A stretch of DNA of 64,000 nt, from the NCBI GenBank assembly GCA_013204985.1, contig JABMLG010000001.1, positions 1 through 64,000 on the forward strand, given 5' to 3'. Below are positions 1 through 8,091 of this stretch, piece after piece. The notes under the pieces are model-generated. The model had not been told where the DNA came from, made no database searches, and saw only the letters and a list, made by a program, of their open reading frames with translations. The DNA comes from Microbacteriaceae bacterium VKM Ac-2855 (lineage in GTDB: Bacteria > Actinomycetota > Actinomycetes > Actinomycetales > Microbacteriaceae). Positions within the stretch are counted from its first letter, which is position 1, and every line of letters starts with the position of its first letter. Made by a program: the position numbers and the translations under genes.

Positions 1-69
1 CCCGCCCAACGGATGAACCAACTGCTCGCAACCGCGACAGCAGACACCAGCGTTGCAACGACCACTTGA
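1..69 (+). CDS. possible 3' end of an upstream gene
   Basis: One frame is open from the window edge to a TGA at 67-69. It encodes a short Ala/Thr-rich tail ending SVATTT. This could be the C-terminus of the gene upstream of ffh, because the palindromic repeat array starts directly after the stop. Too little is visible to name it, and a chance open stretch is equally possible. Confidence 0.25.
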   Translation, partial: PAQRMNQLLATATADTSVATTT

Positions 70-80
70 CACTGCCCTCG

Positions 81-690
81 CGGAAGGGCCGGTTCGTGCC
101 AACCCGGGCCGTGCCCTAGGGCGTGCGGCAGCCCGGGTTGTCGAGAACCGCCCTGGAACCGCCGCGGGAGGGCCCGTTCGCGCCAACCCGGCCGCCCCTC
201 GGGCGGGCGGGTGCCCGGGTTGTCGAGAACCGCCCTGGAACCGCCGCGGGAGGGCCCGTTCGCGCCAACCCGGCCGCCCCTCGGGCGGCCGGGAGCCCGG
301 GTTGGCGAGGACCGCCCTGGAACCCTCGCGGGAGGGCCGGTTTGTGCCAACCCGGGCTGTGCCCTCGGGTGGGGCGGGTGCCCGAGTTGGCGGAAACCGC
401 CCTTGGAATCGCCGCGGGAGGGCCGGTCCGTGCCAACCCGTACCGTGCCCTCGGGTGGCCGGGCCCCGGGTTGTCGAGGACCGCCCTGAAACCCTCGCGG
501 GAGAGCCGGTATCCGCCAACCCGGGCCGTGCTCTCGGGCGTCCGGCAGCCCGGGTTGTCGAGGACCGCCCTGGAACCCCCGCGGGAGGGACGAACCATGA
601 CAACCCGGGCCGCCCCCTCGGGCGGGTCGCAGCCCGGGTGGTCGAGAACCGCCCTGAACCTCTCGCGGAAGGGCCGGTTCGCGCCATCCC
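81..690. repeat. tandem array of 82-86 bp palindromic repeats
   Basis: The core GCCAACCCGG recurs near 99, 183, 265, 347, 433, 516 and 600, with a degenerate copy near 684. The steps are 84, 82, 82, 86, 83, 84 and 84 bp. Each complete unit is a long imperfect palindrome: GGGCCGGTTCG and CCAACCCGGGC on the left pair with GCCCGGGTTGTCGAGAACCGCCC on the right around a loop that often contains CCCTCGGG. Seven palindromes are complete and the eighth decays into the ffh promoter. Open frames across this stretch are low-complexity Arg/Pro/Gly strings that follow the repeat, so I see no gene here. It may work as a transcription terminator or insulator before ffh, or as a protein-binding array; neither is shown. 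Confidence 0.85.
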
Positions 691-722
691 CGCGATCGGA
701 TGAGCGACCGCGACCCTTCGGA

Positions 723-728
723 TAAACT
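723..728 (+). promoter_or_regulatory. ffh -10 element
   Basis: TAAACT lies 10 nt upstream of the chosen ffh ATG at 739. No GGAGG-like ribosome binding site separates them, so the transcript is probably leaderless or nearly so. This also argues against the in-frame ATG at 700, which lies upstream of the -10. Confidence 0.5.
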
Positions 729-738
729 CGACGGCATC

Positions 739-2292
739 ATGGCTACCTTCGGCACCCTCTCCGACCGACTCGTCGAGACCTTCAAGAACCTCCGCACCAA
801 GGGGAAGCTCTCGGCCTCCGACGTCGACGGCACCGTGCGCGAGATCCGTCGCGCGCTGCTCGACGCCGACGTCGCGCTCGACGTCGTCAAGGACTTCACC
901 GGCAAGGTGCGCGAGCGCGCCCTGGGTGACGAGGTCAACAAAGCGCTGAACCCGGCGCAGCAGGTCGTGCAGATCGTCAACGAGGAACTGATCCAGATCC
1001 TCGGCGGTCAGTCGCGCCGCCTCGAGTTCGCGAAGAAGCCGCCGACCGTCATCATGCTCGCGGGCCTCCAGGGCGCGGGTAAGACGACGCTCGCTGGCAA
1101 GCTCGGCAAGTGGCTCGGCAAGGACGGGCACACTCCGTTGCTGGTCGCAGCCGACCTTCAGCGCCCCAACGCCGTGCAGCAGCTGCAGGTTGTCGCCGAG
1201 CAGGCCGGAGTCGCCGTCTACGCGCCAGAGCCCGGCAACGGTGTCGGCAATCCCGTTCGCGTCGCGCAGGACGCGATCAAGTACGCGACCGACAAGCAGT
1301 ACGACACCGTCATCATTGACACGGCTGGTCGTCTCGGTGTCGACGCCGAGATGATGAAGCAGGCGGCCGACATCCGCCGCGTGACGAACCCCGACGAGGT
1401 CCTCTTCGTCATCGATGCGATGATCGGTCAGGACGCGGTCGCGACCGCGAAGGCCTTCCAGGAGGGCGTCGACTTCACCGGCGTCGTGCTGTCGAAGCTC
1501 GATGGCGACGCCCGCGGTGGCGCCGCGCTGTCGGTCGCCTCTCTCACCGGTCGCCCCATCCTCTTCGCGTCCACGGGTGAGACGCTCGACGACTTCGAGC
1601 AGTTCCACCCCGACCGCATGGCGAGCCGCATCCTCGACCTCGGTGATGTGCTCACCCTCATCGAACAGGCGCAGTCCGCCTTCGACGAGGATGAGGCACG
1701 CGCGGTCGCCGAGAAGATCATGAGCGACTCGTTCACGCTCGACGATTTCCTCAAGCAGATGCAGCAGCTGCGCAACATGGGTTCGATCAAGAAGATGATC
1801 GGCATGCTCCCCGGAGCGAAGGGGATGCGGGAACAGCTCGACAACTTCGACGAGCGCGAGATCGTGCGCACCGAGGCGATCATCCAGTCGATGACGAAGG
1901 CCGAGCGCCAGAATCCGAAACTGCTCAACGGTTCGCGTCGCGTCCGCATCGCCCGCGGATCCGGTATGACGGTCACCGACGTGAACCAGCTCGTGCTGCG
2001 CTTCGACCAGGCGTCGAAGATGATGAAGACCGTCGCCAAGGGCGGCGTGCCGAACGTGCCCGGTATGGGCCCCATCCCCGGCGCCGGTTATGCAGGCAAG
2101 GGAAAGCCGGTCAAGAAGAAGTCCTCGAAGTCGGGCAACCCTGCCAAGCGCGCCGCCGAGAACGCCGCGATCAGCTCGGGAGTCAAGGCTGCCGCTAGCG
2201 GCGGTGGTACCGGCTTCGGCCTCGGCGGAGGAGCGGGTCAGGCGCCGCCGACACCGGAGGAGCTCGAGCAGCTGCAGAAGTTCCTGCGCTGA
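739..2292 (+). CDS. ffh: signal recognition particle protein Ffh
   Basis: This is the GTPase subunit of the signal recognition particle. It binds signal sequences and 4.5S RNA and delivers nascent chains to FtsY and the Sec translocon. The 517-residue product has an N-terminal helical domain, the G1 loop GLQGAGKTT at about 109-117, the DTAGR motif near 193 and a methionine-rich M domain at about 310-440. It ends in a Lys/Gly-rich tail that is longer than in E. coli but usual in actinobacteria. The start was chosen at MATFGTLSDRL; an in-frame ATG 39 bp upstream would add residues that lie before the -10 hexamer. The stop overlaps the next ATG by one base, so the following lipoprotein is probably co-transcribed. 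Confidence 0.97.
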   Translation: MATFGTLSDRLVETFKNLRTKGKLSASDVDGTVREIRRALLDADVALDVVKDFTGKVRERALGDEVNKALNPAQQVVQIVNEELIQILGGQSRRLEFAKKPPTVIMLAGLQGAGKTTLAGKLGKWLGKDGHTPLLVAADLQRPNAVQQLQVVAEQAGVAVYAPEPGNGVGNPVRVAQDAIKYATDKQYDTVIIDTAGRLGVDAEMMKQAADIRRVTNPDEVLFVIDAMIGQDAVATAKAFQEGVDFTGVVLSKLDGDARGGAALSVASLTGRPILFASTGETLDDFEQFHPDRMASRILDLGDVLTLIEQAQSAFDEDEARAVAEKIMSDSFTLDDFLKQMQQLRNMGSIKKMIGMLPGAKGMREQLDNFDEREIVRTEAIIQSMTKAERQNPKLLNGSRRVRIARGSGMTVTDVNQLVLRFDQASKMMKTVAKGGVPNVPGMGPIPGAGYAGKGKPVKKKSSKSGNPAKRAAENAAISSGVKAAASGGGTGFGLGGGAGQAPPTPEELEQLQKFLR

Positions 2293-2990
2293 TGCGCCGG
2301 GCTCTCGGCACGCTCGCCGTCGTCGGGACGCTGGTGCTGGGGCTCAGCGGATGCGCCGAGGGCTCCGGATCCGCCTCCGTCGCCGTCCCCGAGGCACAGC
2401 AGCTGGTCGGCCGTTGGGTGACCGGCACCGAGTACGAGGTGCCCACGGTTCCGTTCATTCTCCTCGCCGACGACGGAACCTGGACGGGTTCCGACGGCTG
2501 CAACGGTGTGCAGGGCGAATGGTCGATCGACGATGCAGGCGACCTCTCCGTGTCGGCCGGCCCATCCACGCTGATCGCCTGTAACGGTGTCAACCTGCCG
2601 GTGATGTTCACGGACGCGGTCTCCGCGCGCATCGACGGCGGTCGTCTACGTTTGTTCGACGAACAGGACTTCACAACCGTCAAGCTGTCTCGCTCGACGG
2701 TCGACGAGCCCAATGGCGCCGTCGGCACCTGGGGCGGCGCTCCGGATGCGTACCTGACGCTCGACGCGGACGGAACGTTGAACGGCAATGACGGCTGCAA
2801 CGCCCTCGGCGGGCGATGGACGGGTGACGGTTCAGCGGTGGAGTTCACGCGGATCTCGTCAACGCTCATGGGGTGCCCGGACGTGGAGACCTGGCTCGGC
2901 ATGGCGACCAGCGCGACGATCTCCGGCAACGAGATGATCGTTACCGGCGCGTCCGGCGCCGAGATCGGCACCCTGGCGCGCAGCGAATGA
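2292..2990 (+). CDS. META-domain lipoprotein, two repeats
   Basis: This 232-residue protein is predicted to be exported and lipid-anchored. The signal peptide ends in the lipobox LSGC with Cys21 as the modified residue. The mature part holds two copies of a META/HslJ-like module, seen as DGTWTGSDGCNGVQGEW and DGTLNGNDGCNALGGRW, roughly 90 residues apart. Each has the conserved G-C-N core typical of this beta-rich fold. META/HslJ proteins are linked to envelope stress in other bacteria, but the role here is unknown. The ATG overlaps the ffh stop (TGATG). The next gene encodes a related lipoprotein, which suggests local duplication. Confidence 0.85.
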   Translation: MRRALGTLAVVGTLVLGLSGCAEGSGSASVAVPEAQQLVGRWVTGTEYEVPTVPFILLADDGTWTGSDGCNGVQGEWSIDDAGDLSVSAGPSTLIACNGVNLPVMFTDAVSARIDGGRLRLFDEQDFTTVKLSRSTVDEPNGAVGTWGGAPDAYLTLDADGTLNGNDGCNALGGRWTGDGSAVEFTRISSTLMGCPDVETWLGMATSATISGNEMIVTGASGAEIGTLARSE

Positions 2991-3035
2991 ACTAGTCTCG
3001 CGATCGAGGGCGCCCCGCGCCTCGAGGGGGCGACC

Positions 3036-3845
3036 GTGCGCAGACCGTTCATCTCCATCGCGGCCGCGACGGTTCTGCTCCTGAGCGGATGCGCGGCCGA
3101 CGCGGCGGGTCCGACCGACGCGGAACCGGGTCGGGCCGATGCAGCGGCTCCGACCGACACCCGCACGAGTCAGTCCTGGATGAACGAGTTGGCCGGTACC
3201 TGGGGCCCCGAGAGCGGAGCCGACGCGGAGGGATGCGCCCCGGCCCTGTCCCTCGGCGCCGACGGTTTCTGGAACGGCTTGTCGGGGTCCTTTGTCCACG
3301 ACGGGTCCTGGATCGTAGACGATCGCGGCTCGCTGCGCACCGAGTCGTGGGTGCGCGGATGGGACGGCCCGCCGCGATGCAGCCAGGCGGAGGCCGTGGC
3401 GAGCGAGTTCGAGGCGGCGTTCAGCGTCGACGTCTCGGGCGATCAGCTCGCGCTGCGGGATGCCGACGGATCGACGATCACGACGCTGACCCGGGCGTCC
3501 TTCGAGGAGCCGACGCCCCAGCCGGTGCCGTCGCAGTCCGCGACCCCGACCGGCGAGAACGGCGGCGTGGTCGGTCGCTGGGTGGACGATGAGAGCGGAT
3601 GGGTGCTCGACGTCGACTCCGGGATGCTCGTGACGGGCACCGACGGCTGCAACATGGTGCACGGTCGGTGGTCCGATTCGGGGAGCTCCGGGATCTCGTT
3701 CGGCGGTATCCGCACGCTCCGCGTGTGTTCCTATCCCGAGTCGTGGGTCCGGATCACGGGTGCCGAACGAGTCGGCGACACCCTCACGATCACCCTCGAC
3801 GATGCGTCGACCGTCCTCCTGCACCGGACGTCGGCGAGCGGCTAG
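3036..3845 (+). CDS. META-domain-like lipoprotein
   Basis: This 269-residue lipoprotein starts with GTG at 3036 after a GAGGGGG ribosome binding site. The signal peptide ends in LLSGC, with Cys19 as the lipidation site. A low-complexity Ala/Asp/Thr linker follows. The C-terminal half contains TDGCNMVHGRW, the G-C-N core of a META/HslJ module. The N-terminal half carries a more diverged copy around DGFWNGLSGSF. It looks like a paralogue of the preceding lipoprotein at 2292-2990, from which it is separated by 45 bp. Function is unknown; an envelope surface role is inferred from the lipobox only. Confidence 0.8.
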   Translation: MRRPFISIAAATVLLLSGCAADAAGPTDAEPGRADAAAPTDTRTSQSWMNELAGTWGPESGADAEGCAPALSLGADGFWNGLSGSFVHDGSWIVDDRGSLRTESWVRGWDGPPRCSQAEAVASEFEAAFSVDVSGDQLALRDADGSTITTLTRASFEEPTPQPVPSQSATPTGENGGVVGRWVDDESGWVLDVDSGMLVTGTDGCNMVHGRWSDSGSSGISFGGIRTLRVCSYPESWVRITGAERVGDTLTITLDDASTVLLHRTSASG

Positions 3846-3875
3846 GGGGCCCGGCGGATGAAGCGGCGCACACGA

Positions 3876-3881
3876 TAGCCT
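3876..3881 (+). promoter_or_regulatory. -10 of leaderless LLM oxidoreductase gene
   Basis: TAGCCT lies exactly 6 nt before the ATG at 3888 and there is no ribosome binding site. Transcription would begin at or next to the start codon. Confidence 0.55.
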
Positions 3882-3887
3882 GGCGCT

Positions 3888-4706
3888 ATGACAACAGCGT
3901 CCAGTCGTCCCGTCCGCATCGGCGTACAGATCGCCCCGCAGCACGTCACCTACGAAGTCATTCGCGACACCCTCGCCGAGATCGAGGACATGGGCGTCGA
4001 CATCGCGTTCAACTGGGACCATTTCTTCCCGCTGAGCGGCGACCCCGACGGCACGCACTTCGAGGGCTGGAGCATGCTCGCGGCGTGGGCCGAGCAGACC
4101 AGCCGCATCGAGTTCGGTCCCCTCGTCACCTGCAACAGCTACCGCAATGCTGACCTGCTCGCCGACATGGCGCGCACCGTCGATCACATCAGCGCGAAAG
4201 GCGCCGAAGGCCGATTGATCTTCGGCATCGGCTCCGGCTGGTTCGAGCGCGACTACGACGAGTACGGCTACGACTTCGGCACGGTGGGCGGCCGCCTCGA
4301 CGCACTGTCGGAAGCACTGCCGCGCATCGAGGCGCGCTGGGCGAAGCTCACTCCCGCGCCCACCCGAGACATTCCGGTGCTCATCGGAGGCGGCGGCGAG
4401 AAGAAGACGCTGCGGATGGTGGCGCAGCACGCCGACATCTGGCACAGCTTCTCTGACGTCGAGACGTTGGAGCGCAAGCTCGGCGTGCTGGGGGAGTGGT
4501 GCGAGCGCCTCGAGCGTGACGTGTCCGAGATCGAGATCTCGACCGGGGCGAGTGTCCGCGCGGGTGTGGGGGACAGCGGCTTCGCCACGCTCGACGCACA
4601 ATACGACCTCGGCGCACGACTGTTCACGCTCGGCATCACCGGACCGGACATCGATCTGGCGCCTGTCGTGGACCTGCTCTCCTGGCGCGACGGTAAAAAC
4701 GCCTAG
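3888..4706 (+). CDS. LLM-class (F420/flavin-dependent) oxidoreductase
   Basis: The 272-residue product belongs to the luciferase-like monooxygenase TIM-barrel superfamily, whose actinobacterial members often use F420 or FMN to reduce or oxidise small substrates. Visible family marks are the N-terminal strand VRIGVQIAPQ, NWDHFFPL near residue 40, the SGWFERDYDEYGYDF segment near 115-130 (the usual G-x-G-W-x-x-x-E-Y region) and IPVLIGGGGEKKTLRMVAQHAD, which matches the cofactor-phosphate binding part of this fold. Length is slightly below the usual 280-340. The substrate cannot be told from sequence. It stands alone and converges on the SGNH gene with one base between the stop codons. Confidence 0.88.
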   Translation: MTTASSRPVRIGVQIAPQHVTYEVIRDTLAEIEDMGVDIAFNWDHFFPLSGDPDGTHFEGWSMLAAWAEQTSRIEFGPLVTCNSYRNADLLADMARTVDHISAKGAEGRLIFGIGSGWFERDYDEYGYDFGTVGGRLDALSEALPRIEARWAKLTPAPTRDIPVLIGGGGEKKTLRMVAQHADIWHSFSDVETLERKLGVLGEWCERLERDVSEIEISTGASVRAGVGDSGFATLDAQYDLGARLFTLGITGPDIDLAPVVDLLSWRDGKNA

Positions 4707-4707
4707 C

Positions 4708-5406
4708 TCATTCTCCGATCAGGCCGGCGGCGCGCGCGGATGCGGTGAACGCATCCGCGATCGCGCGCTGGCCGGCCTCGTTCGGATGGATCGTGTCAGT
4801 GCTCATCAGCTGCGCGTCCGCGATCGGATCGGGGTACGCCAGGAAGTCGCCACCCGCCGCGTTGACCGCGGCGGCAAGCGCCGTGTTGTAGTCATCCATC
4901 GCGCTGGGCCTCTCCGCGGGCCCCCAGACGTCGCCCGCCCCCAGCAGGAGCGCATCGGGAACCGCGCCCGCGATCGACTGGACCGCGGTTTCGATGGCGC
5001 CGAGAACCTCTTCCGTCGGGAAGCGCAGATCGTTGCGGCTCGCAACGATCACGATCACATCCGGCTCGGCCGCAAGGATCTGCGGCAACCGCTCGGCCAC
5101 CGGGAGAACGCAGGAGCCCGGCGCGAGGAATCCGCCGCCGCTGCAGCCCTGATTCACGGCGTTCCAATCCTCGTCGCGACCGACGAGATCCGGCCAGGCG
5201 GACCCGTCCGCAAGGTGATAACCGTCGACGATCGAATCGCCGACGAAGACGACGGTCGCGCCTGCGGCGATCCGCCCATCGCTGCCGACGGTGCTCGACG
5301 GCTTCGCGCCGTCCGGGGCATCCGCCGACGAGCCACCGGTGCACGCAGAGAGAACACCGCCCATCAGCACGATCGCGGCGGCCATCACGGCTCGGCTCGC
5401 CCGCAT
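4708..5406 (-). CDS. SGNH/GDSL-hydrolase lipoprotein
   Basis: This is a predicted lipid-anchored esterase/lipase-type hydrolase of 232 residues. The signal peptide ends in the lipobox LSAC (Cys22), followed by a Ser/Asp/Pro linker. The four SGNH blocks are present in order: VFVGDSIVDGY (nucleophile Ser), a Gly in NQGCSGGG, Asn in SRNDLRF, and DTIHPNEAG with the Asp and His of the catalytic triad. The start is the ATG giving MRASRAVMAAAIVLM. In-frame GTGs at 5412 and 5418 are alternatives, and the latter overlaps the upstream gene's stop. The open frame extends further upstream only as a shadow of the ligase gene. The substrate is unknown. Confidence 0.85.
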   Translation of the reverse strand: MRASRAVMAAAIVLMGGVLSACTGGSSADAPDGAKPSSTVGSDGRIAAGATVVFVGDSIVDGYHLADGSAWPDLVGRDEDWNAVNQGCSGGGFLAPGSCVLPVAERLPQILAAEPDVIVIVASRNDLRFPTEEVLGAIETAVQSIAGAVPDALLLGAGDVWGPAERPSAMDDYNTALAAAVNAAGGDFLAYPDPIADAQLMSTDTIHPNEAGQRAIADAFTASARAAGLIGE

Positions 5407-5417
5407 CCGCACCGTCA

Positions 5418-6560
5418 CTACCGAGGGTCGCGGAGGCCGTGCCGCAACTCGTCGGTGAGAGCGCGGACGACTGCGGAGAGGTTGCCGTCGGTCTCGGCCG
5501 CGACGCGGAGCTGACGCTGGTAGCTCGCTCCCGTCGCGAGGATCAGCTCGATGTTGGCCAGTTCGTCGACGCAGTCGAGCCGCTCGGCGATCGGAGCGAG
5601 CGTGACGAGCAGGTCGCGGATGTCGTCCGTCACCAGTCGCTCGTTGCCCGCGGCGTCGAGGATGATCTCGGCGTCGAGGCCGTACCGAGCGGCTCGCCAC
5701 TTGTTCTCCCGAACGAACCAGGGTTGCATCGTCGGGAGCGTCTCGCCCGCGTCCAGCCGGTCGGAGAGGTGCTCCACGAGACACTGGATCAGCGCCGCGA
5801 CAGCGCCGATCTCCTCGGCCGACGAGAGCCCGTCGCAGGCGCGCATCTCGATGGTTCCCCACTGCGGCGACGGGCGGATGTCCCAGCGCACCTCGGTGTG
5901 ATCGTCGATGATGCCGGTGTGCATCATGTCCTGCACATACTCTTCATAGTTCGCCCACGCACCGAACTGCGGAGGCAGTCCCGCAGTCGGCAGCTGTTGG
6001 AACATCAGCGCCCGGTTCGACGCGTACCCGGTGTCGACTCCGCCCCAGAAGGGGCTCGACGCCGAGAGCGCCTGCAGGTGCGGGTAGTAGTTGAGCAGCG
6101 AGTTCAGGATCGGCAGCGCCTTCTCGCGATCCTCGATGCCTACGTGCACGTGGATGCCCCAGATCATCATGTTCCGGCCCCACCACTGGGTCCGGTCGAT
6201 GAGGCGGTGGTACCGCTCCTTGTCGGTGACGGTCTGATCGAACCATTGCGCGAACGGATGCGTGCCCGCGCACATCAGGTCCAGGCCCATCGGGTCGGTG
6301 ATCTCGCGCACCTGGCTCAACTGACCCTGCAGGTCGGCCACAGCATCCCGCACATGACGATGCACGCCCGAGACCAGTTCGACCGTATTGAGCAGCAGTT
6401 CGCCGGTGACATGCGGATGCGCGGTGCCGTCATCATTGCGCAGTGCGTCGAGCACTTTGTCGGCGACGTTCGCGAGGTCGCCCTTCTCGCGATCCACGAT
6501 CGCGATCTCCCACTCGATGCCGAGGGTGGATCGCTCGGAACGGGCGAAGCTGATCTCCAT
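5418..6560 (-). CDS. YbdK-type carboxylate-amine ligase (GCS2 family)
   Basis: The 380-residue product matches the GCS2 / YbdK family of ATP-dependent carboxylate-amine ligases, related to glutamate-cysteine ligase. Seen in sequence are the N-terminal LGIEWEIAIVD (metal-binding glutamates), GELLLNTVELVSGVH, the MMIWGIHVHVGIEDR core near 160-175 and the EMRACDG motif near 255. Length and order match the family. YbdK has only weak glutamate-cysteine ligase activity in E. coli. In actinobacteria that make mycothiol the true substrate is usually unknown, so the ligase call is safe and the substrate is not. It is the first gene of a likely two-gene unit with the SGNH lipoprotein. Confidence 0.88.
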   Translation of the reverse strand: MEISFARSERSTLGIEWEIAIVDREKGDLANVADKVLDALRNDDGTAHPHVTGELLLNTVELVSGVHRHVRDAVADLQGQLSQVREITDPMGLDLMCAGTHPFAQWFDQTVTDKERYHRLIDRTQWWGRNMMIWGIHVHVGIEDREKALPILNSLLNYYPHLQALSASSPFWGGVDTGYASNRALMFQQLPTAGLPPQFGAWANYEEYVQDMMHTGIIDDHTEVRWDIRPSPQWGTIEMRACDGLSSAEEIGAVAALIQCLVEHLSDRLDAGETLPTMQPWFVRENKWRAARYGLDAEIILDAAGNERLVTDDIRDLLVTLAPIAERLDCVDELANIELILATGASYQRQLRVAAETDGNLSAVVRALTDELRHGLRDPR

Positions 6561-6656
6561 GCTTCATCCTGGCATCCTTCGTGCACGCACCGAGAACCCC
6601 GGAGGCCCTGCTCCGATCCTGCCGCGATTCGGGCCGCACGCCGACGCTTTTTCTGG

Positions 6657-6662
6657 CACAAT
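6657..6662 (+). promoter_or_regulatory. rpsP operon promoter (extended -10)
   Basis: TGGCACAAT contains a -10 (CACAAT) in the same context as the rplS promoter further on. It lies about 125 nt before the rpsP GTG, which leaves a long 5' leader up to AGGAGAATT. I see no convincing -35 hexamer. Confidence 0.45.
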
Positions 6663-6788
6663 GGTCTGTCGGGTCCGTGACGATCGACCCTCTAATCAAT
6701 CGTCACCGAATTCCCAAGAGCTTCCGGCCGGGTGTGCACCCCACGCTCACGGCTCAGTTCATCCAACCTCTAACCACACAGGAGAATT

Positions 6789-7199
6789 GTGGCTGTCAAG
6801 ATTCGTCTGAAGCGTCTCGGTAAGATCCGCGCGCCCTACTACCGCATCGTCGTCGCCGACTCGCGCACCAAGCGCGACGGCCGCGTCATCGAGGAGATCG
6901 GTCAGTACCACCCGACCGAAGAGCCCTCGTTCATCAAGGTCGACTCGGAGCGTGCGCAGTACTGGCTCGGCGTCGGAGCACAGCCGACCGAGCAGGTCGC
7001 TGCGATCCTCAAGCTGACCGGCGACTGGGGTCAGTTCAAGGGCGACAAGAACGCCGTCTCCACCGTCAAGGTGAAGGCTCCCAAGGAGGCCTACGTGGCC
7101 GACGAGAAGAAGAAGCCGGTCCTCAAGCCGAAGACCGAGAAGACCGAAGCCCCCAAGGCTGTCGAGGCCGAGTCGGCCGACGAGACGACCGAGGCGTAA
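6789..7199 (+). CDS. rpsP: 30S ribosomal protein bS16
   Basis: Ribosomal protein bS16 of the small subunit, 136 residues. The N-terminal [12 protein letters not shown] and [17 protein letters not shown] are diagnostic. The C-terminal 50 residues form a Lys/Glu/Ala-rich charged extension, common in actinobacterial S16. The GTG start at 6789 follows AGGAGAATT, a good ribosome binding site. It heads the conserved run rpsP-KH protein-rimM-trmD, with gaps of 4, 0 and 6 bp, so these four are almost certainly one transcript. Confidence 0.98.
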   Translation: MAVKIRLKRLGKIRAPYYRIVVADSRTKRDGRVIEEIGQYHPTEEPSFIKVDSERAQYWLGVGAQPTEQVAAILKLTGDWGQFKGDKNAVSTVKVKAPKEAYVADEKKKPVLKPKTEKTEAPKAVEAESADETTEA

Positions 7200-7203
7200 T
7201 TTC

Positions 7204-7440
7204 GTGCTCGCTCCTGCCGTCGAACACCTCGTCAAGGGGATCGTCGAGAACCCCGATGAGGTCCGTGTCACGGCCAAGAGCTCCGCTCGCGGCGAGGTCC
7301 TCGAGGTGCGTGTGCACCCCGAGGACCTCGGTCGCGTGATCGGACGCTCGGGCCGCACCGCCAAGGCCGTGCGCACCCTCGTGGCCGCTCTGGCCGACGG
7401 CCGTCGCGTGCGCGTCGACGTCGTCGACACCGACAAGTAG
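7204..7440 (+). CDS. khpA: KhpA-type KH-domain RNA-binding protein
   Basis: A 78-residue single KH domain protein (KhpA / YlqC family). The GxxG RNA-binding loop is seen as VIGRSGRTAKAVRTLV near residues 44-59. Such proteins bind RNA, often with a KhpB/Jag partner, and affect small RNAs and cell division in Gram-positives. The GTG start lies 4 bp after the rpsP stop. The gene is conserved between rpsP and rimM in actinobacteria, which supports a ribosome-maturation role. Confidence 0.95.
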   Translation: MLAPAVEHLVKGIVENPDEVRVTAKSSARGEVLEVRVHPEDLGRVIGRSGRTAKAVRTLVAALADGRRVRVDVVDTDK

Positions 7441-8085
7441 GTGTCGGCCCCGCAACCGGGCACGACGCAGCTGCGCGTCGCCCGTCTCACCAAGGCCCAC
7501 GGCCTCAAGGGTGCCATCAAGCTCGAGCTGTACACGGACGAGCCCGAGAAGCGCTTCACCCCCGGCTCCATCTTCACGCTGCAGGTCCCGCGCGATCACG
7601 ACTGGGCGGGCAAGAAGCTCGAACTCGCCGAACTGCGCTGGTACAACGGCAACCCCGTCGCCTTCTTCAAAGGCGTCGACGACCGCACTGCTGCTGAGGC
7701 TCTACTCAAAGCGATCCTCTGGATCGATGAAGAGATCTCGACCGTCGACGCCGGCGATGATGCCTGGTACGACTACCAGCTCGTCGGGCTCACCGTTCTC
7801 CGGGACGGCGCCAAGGTCGGTCTCGTGCACCGAGTCGATCACTTCCCGGCGCAGGACCTCCTCGCGGTCGGCACCCCGAACGGCGAGGTGCTCGTGCCCT
7901 TCGTCTCGGCGATCGTCCCGAACGTCGACCTCAAGGCCGGCACCCTCACGGTTACGCCGCCGCTGGGTCTGTTCGAGGAGATCCCGGATGAGGATCCCGC
8001 TCCTGCTGAGAACGATTCGGCCGCCGAGACCGCTGAGTCCGACGCTGTTCCTGCATCCGAAGAAGTCGCCGAAGCGAAGGAATAG
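7441..8085 (+). CDS. rimM: 16S rRNA processing protein RimM
   Basis: RimM is a 30S assembly factor that binds S19 and helps the 16S 3' domain mature. The N-terminal domain shows the family motif TKAHGLKGAIKLELYTD at about residues 18-34. The PRC-barrel domain follows, around DDAWYDYQLVGLTV to GEVLVPFVSAIVPNVDL. The product is 214 residues because of an acidic Glu/Ala-rich tail of about 40 residues after the barrel. The GTG start directly abuts the KhpA stop with no spacer, so translation is likely coupled. Confidence 0.96.
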   Translation: MSAPQPGTTQLRVARLTKAHGLKGAIKLELYTDEPEKRFTPGSIFTLQVPRDHDWAGKKLELAELRWYNGNPVAFFKGVDDRTAAEALLKAILWIDEEISTVDAGDDAWYDYQLVGLTVLRDGAKVGLVHRVDHFPAQDLLAVGTPNGEVLVPFVSAIVPNVDLKAGTLTVTPPLGLFEEIPDEDPAPAENDSAAETAESDAVPASEEVAEAKE

Positions 8086-8091
8086 CCGATC

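Noticed and set aside
81-690. CRISPR array
   Set aside because: Units are contiguous palindromes of varying length with no distinct spacers, and no cas gene is present.
53-725. Open frames on both strands of the first 700 bp, up to 216 residues
   Set aside because: They are Arg/Pro/Gly strings that repeat with the DNA unit and have no ribosome binding site or family features. They are by-products of GC-rich repeats.
700-738. Upstream ATG for ffh
   Set aside because: It lies before the TAAACT -10 and adds residues not seen in Ffh proteins.
2859-4601. Long antisense frames such as the 580-residue reverse frame here, and similar ones across the window
   Set aside because: They mirror GC-rich sense genes, have skewed Arg/Ala/His composition, and overlap genes with clear family matches.
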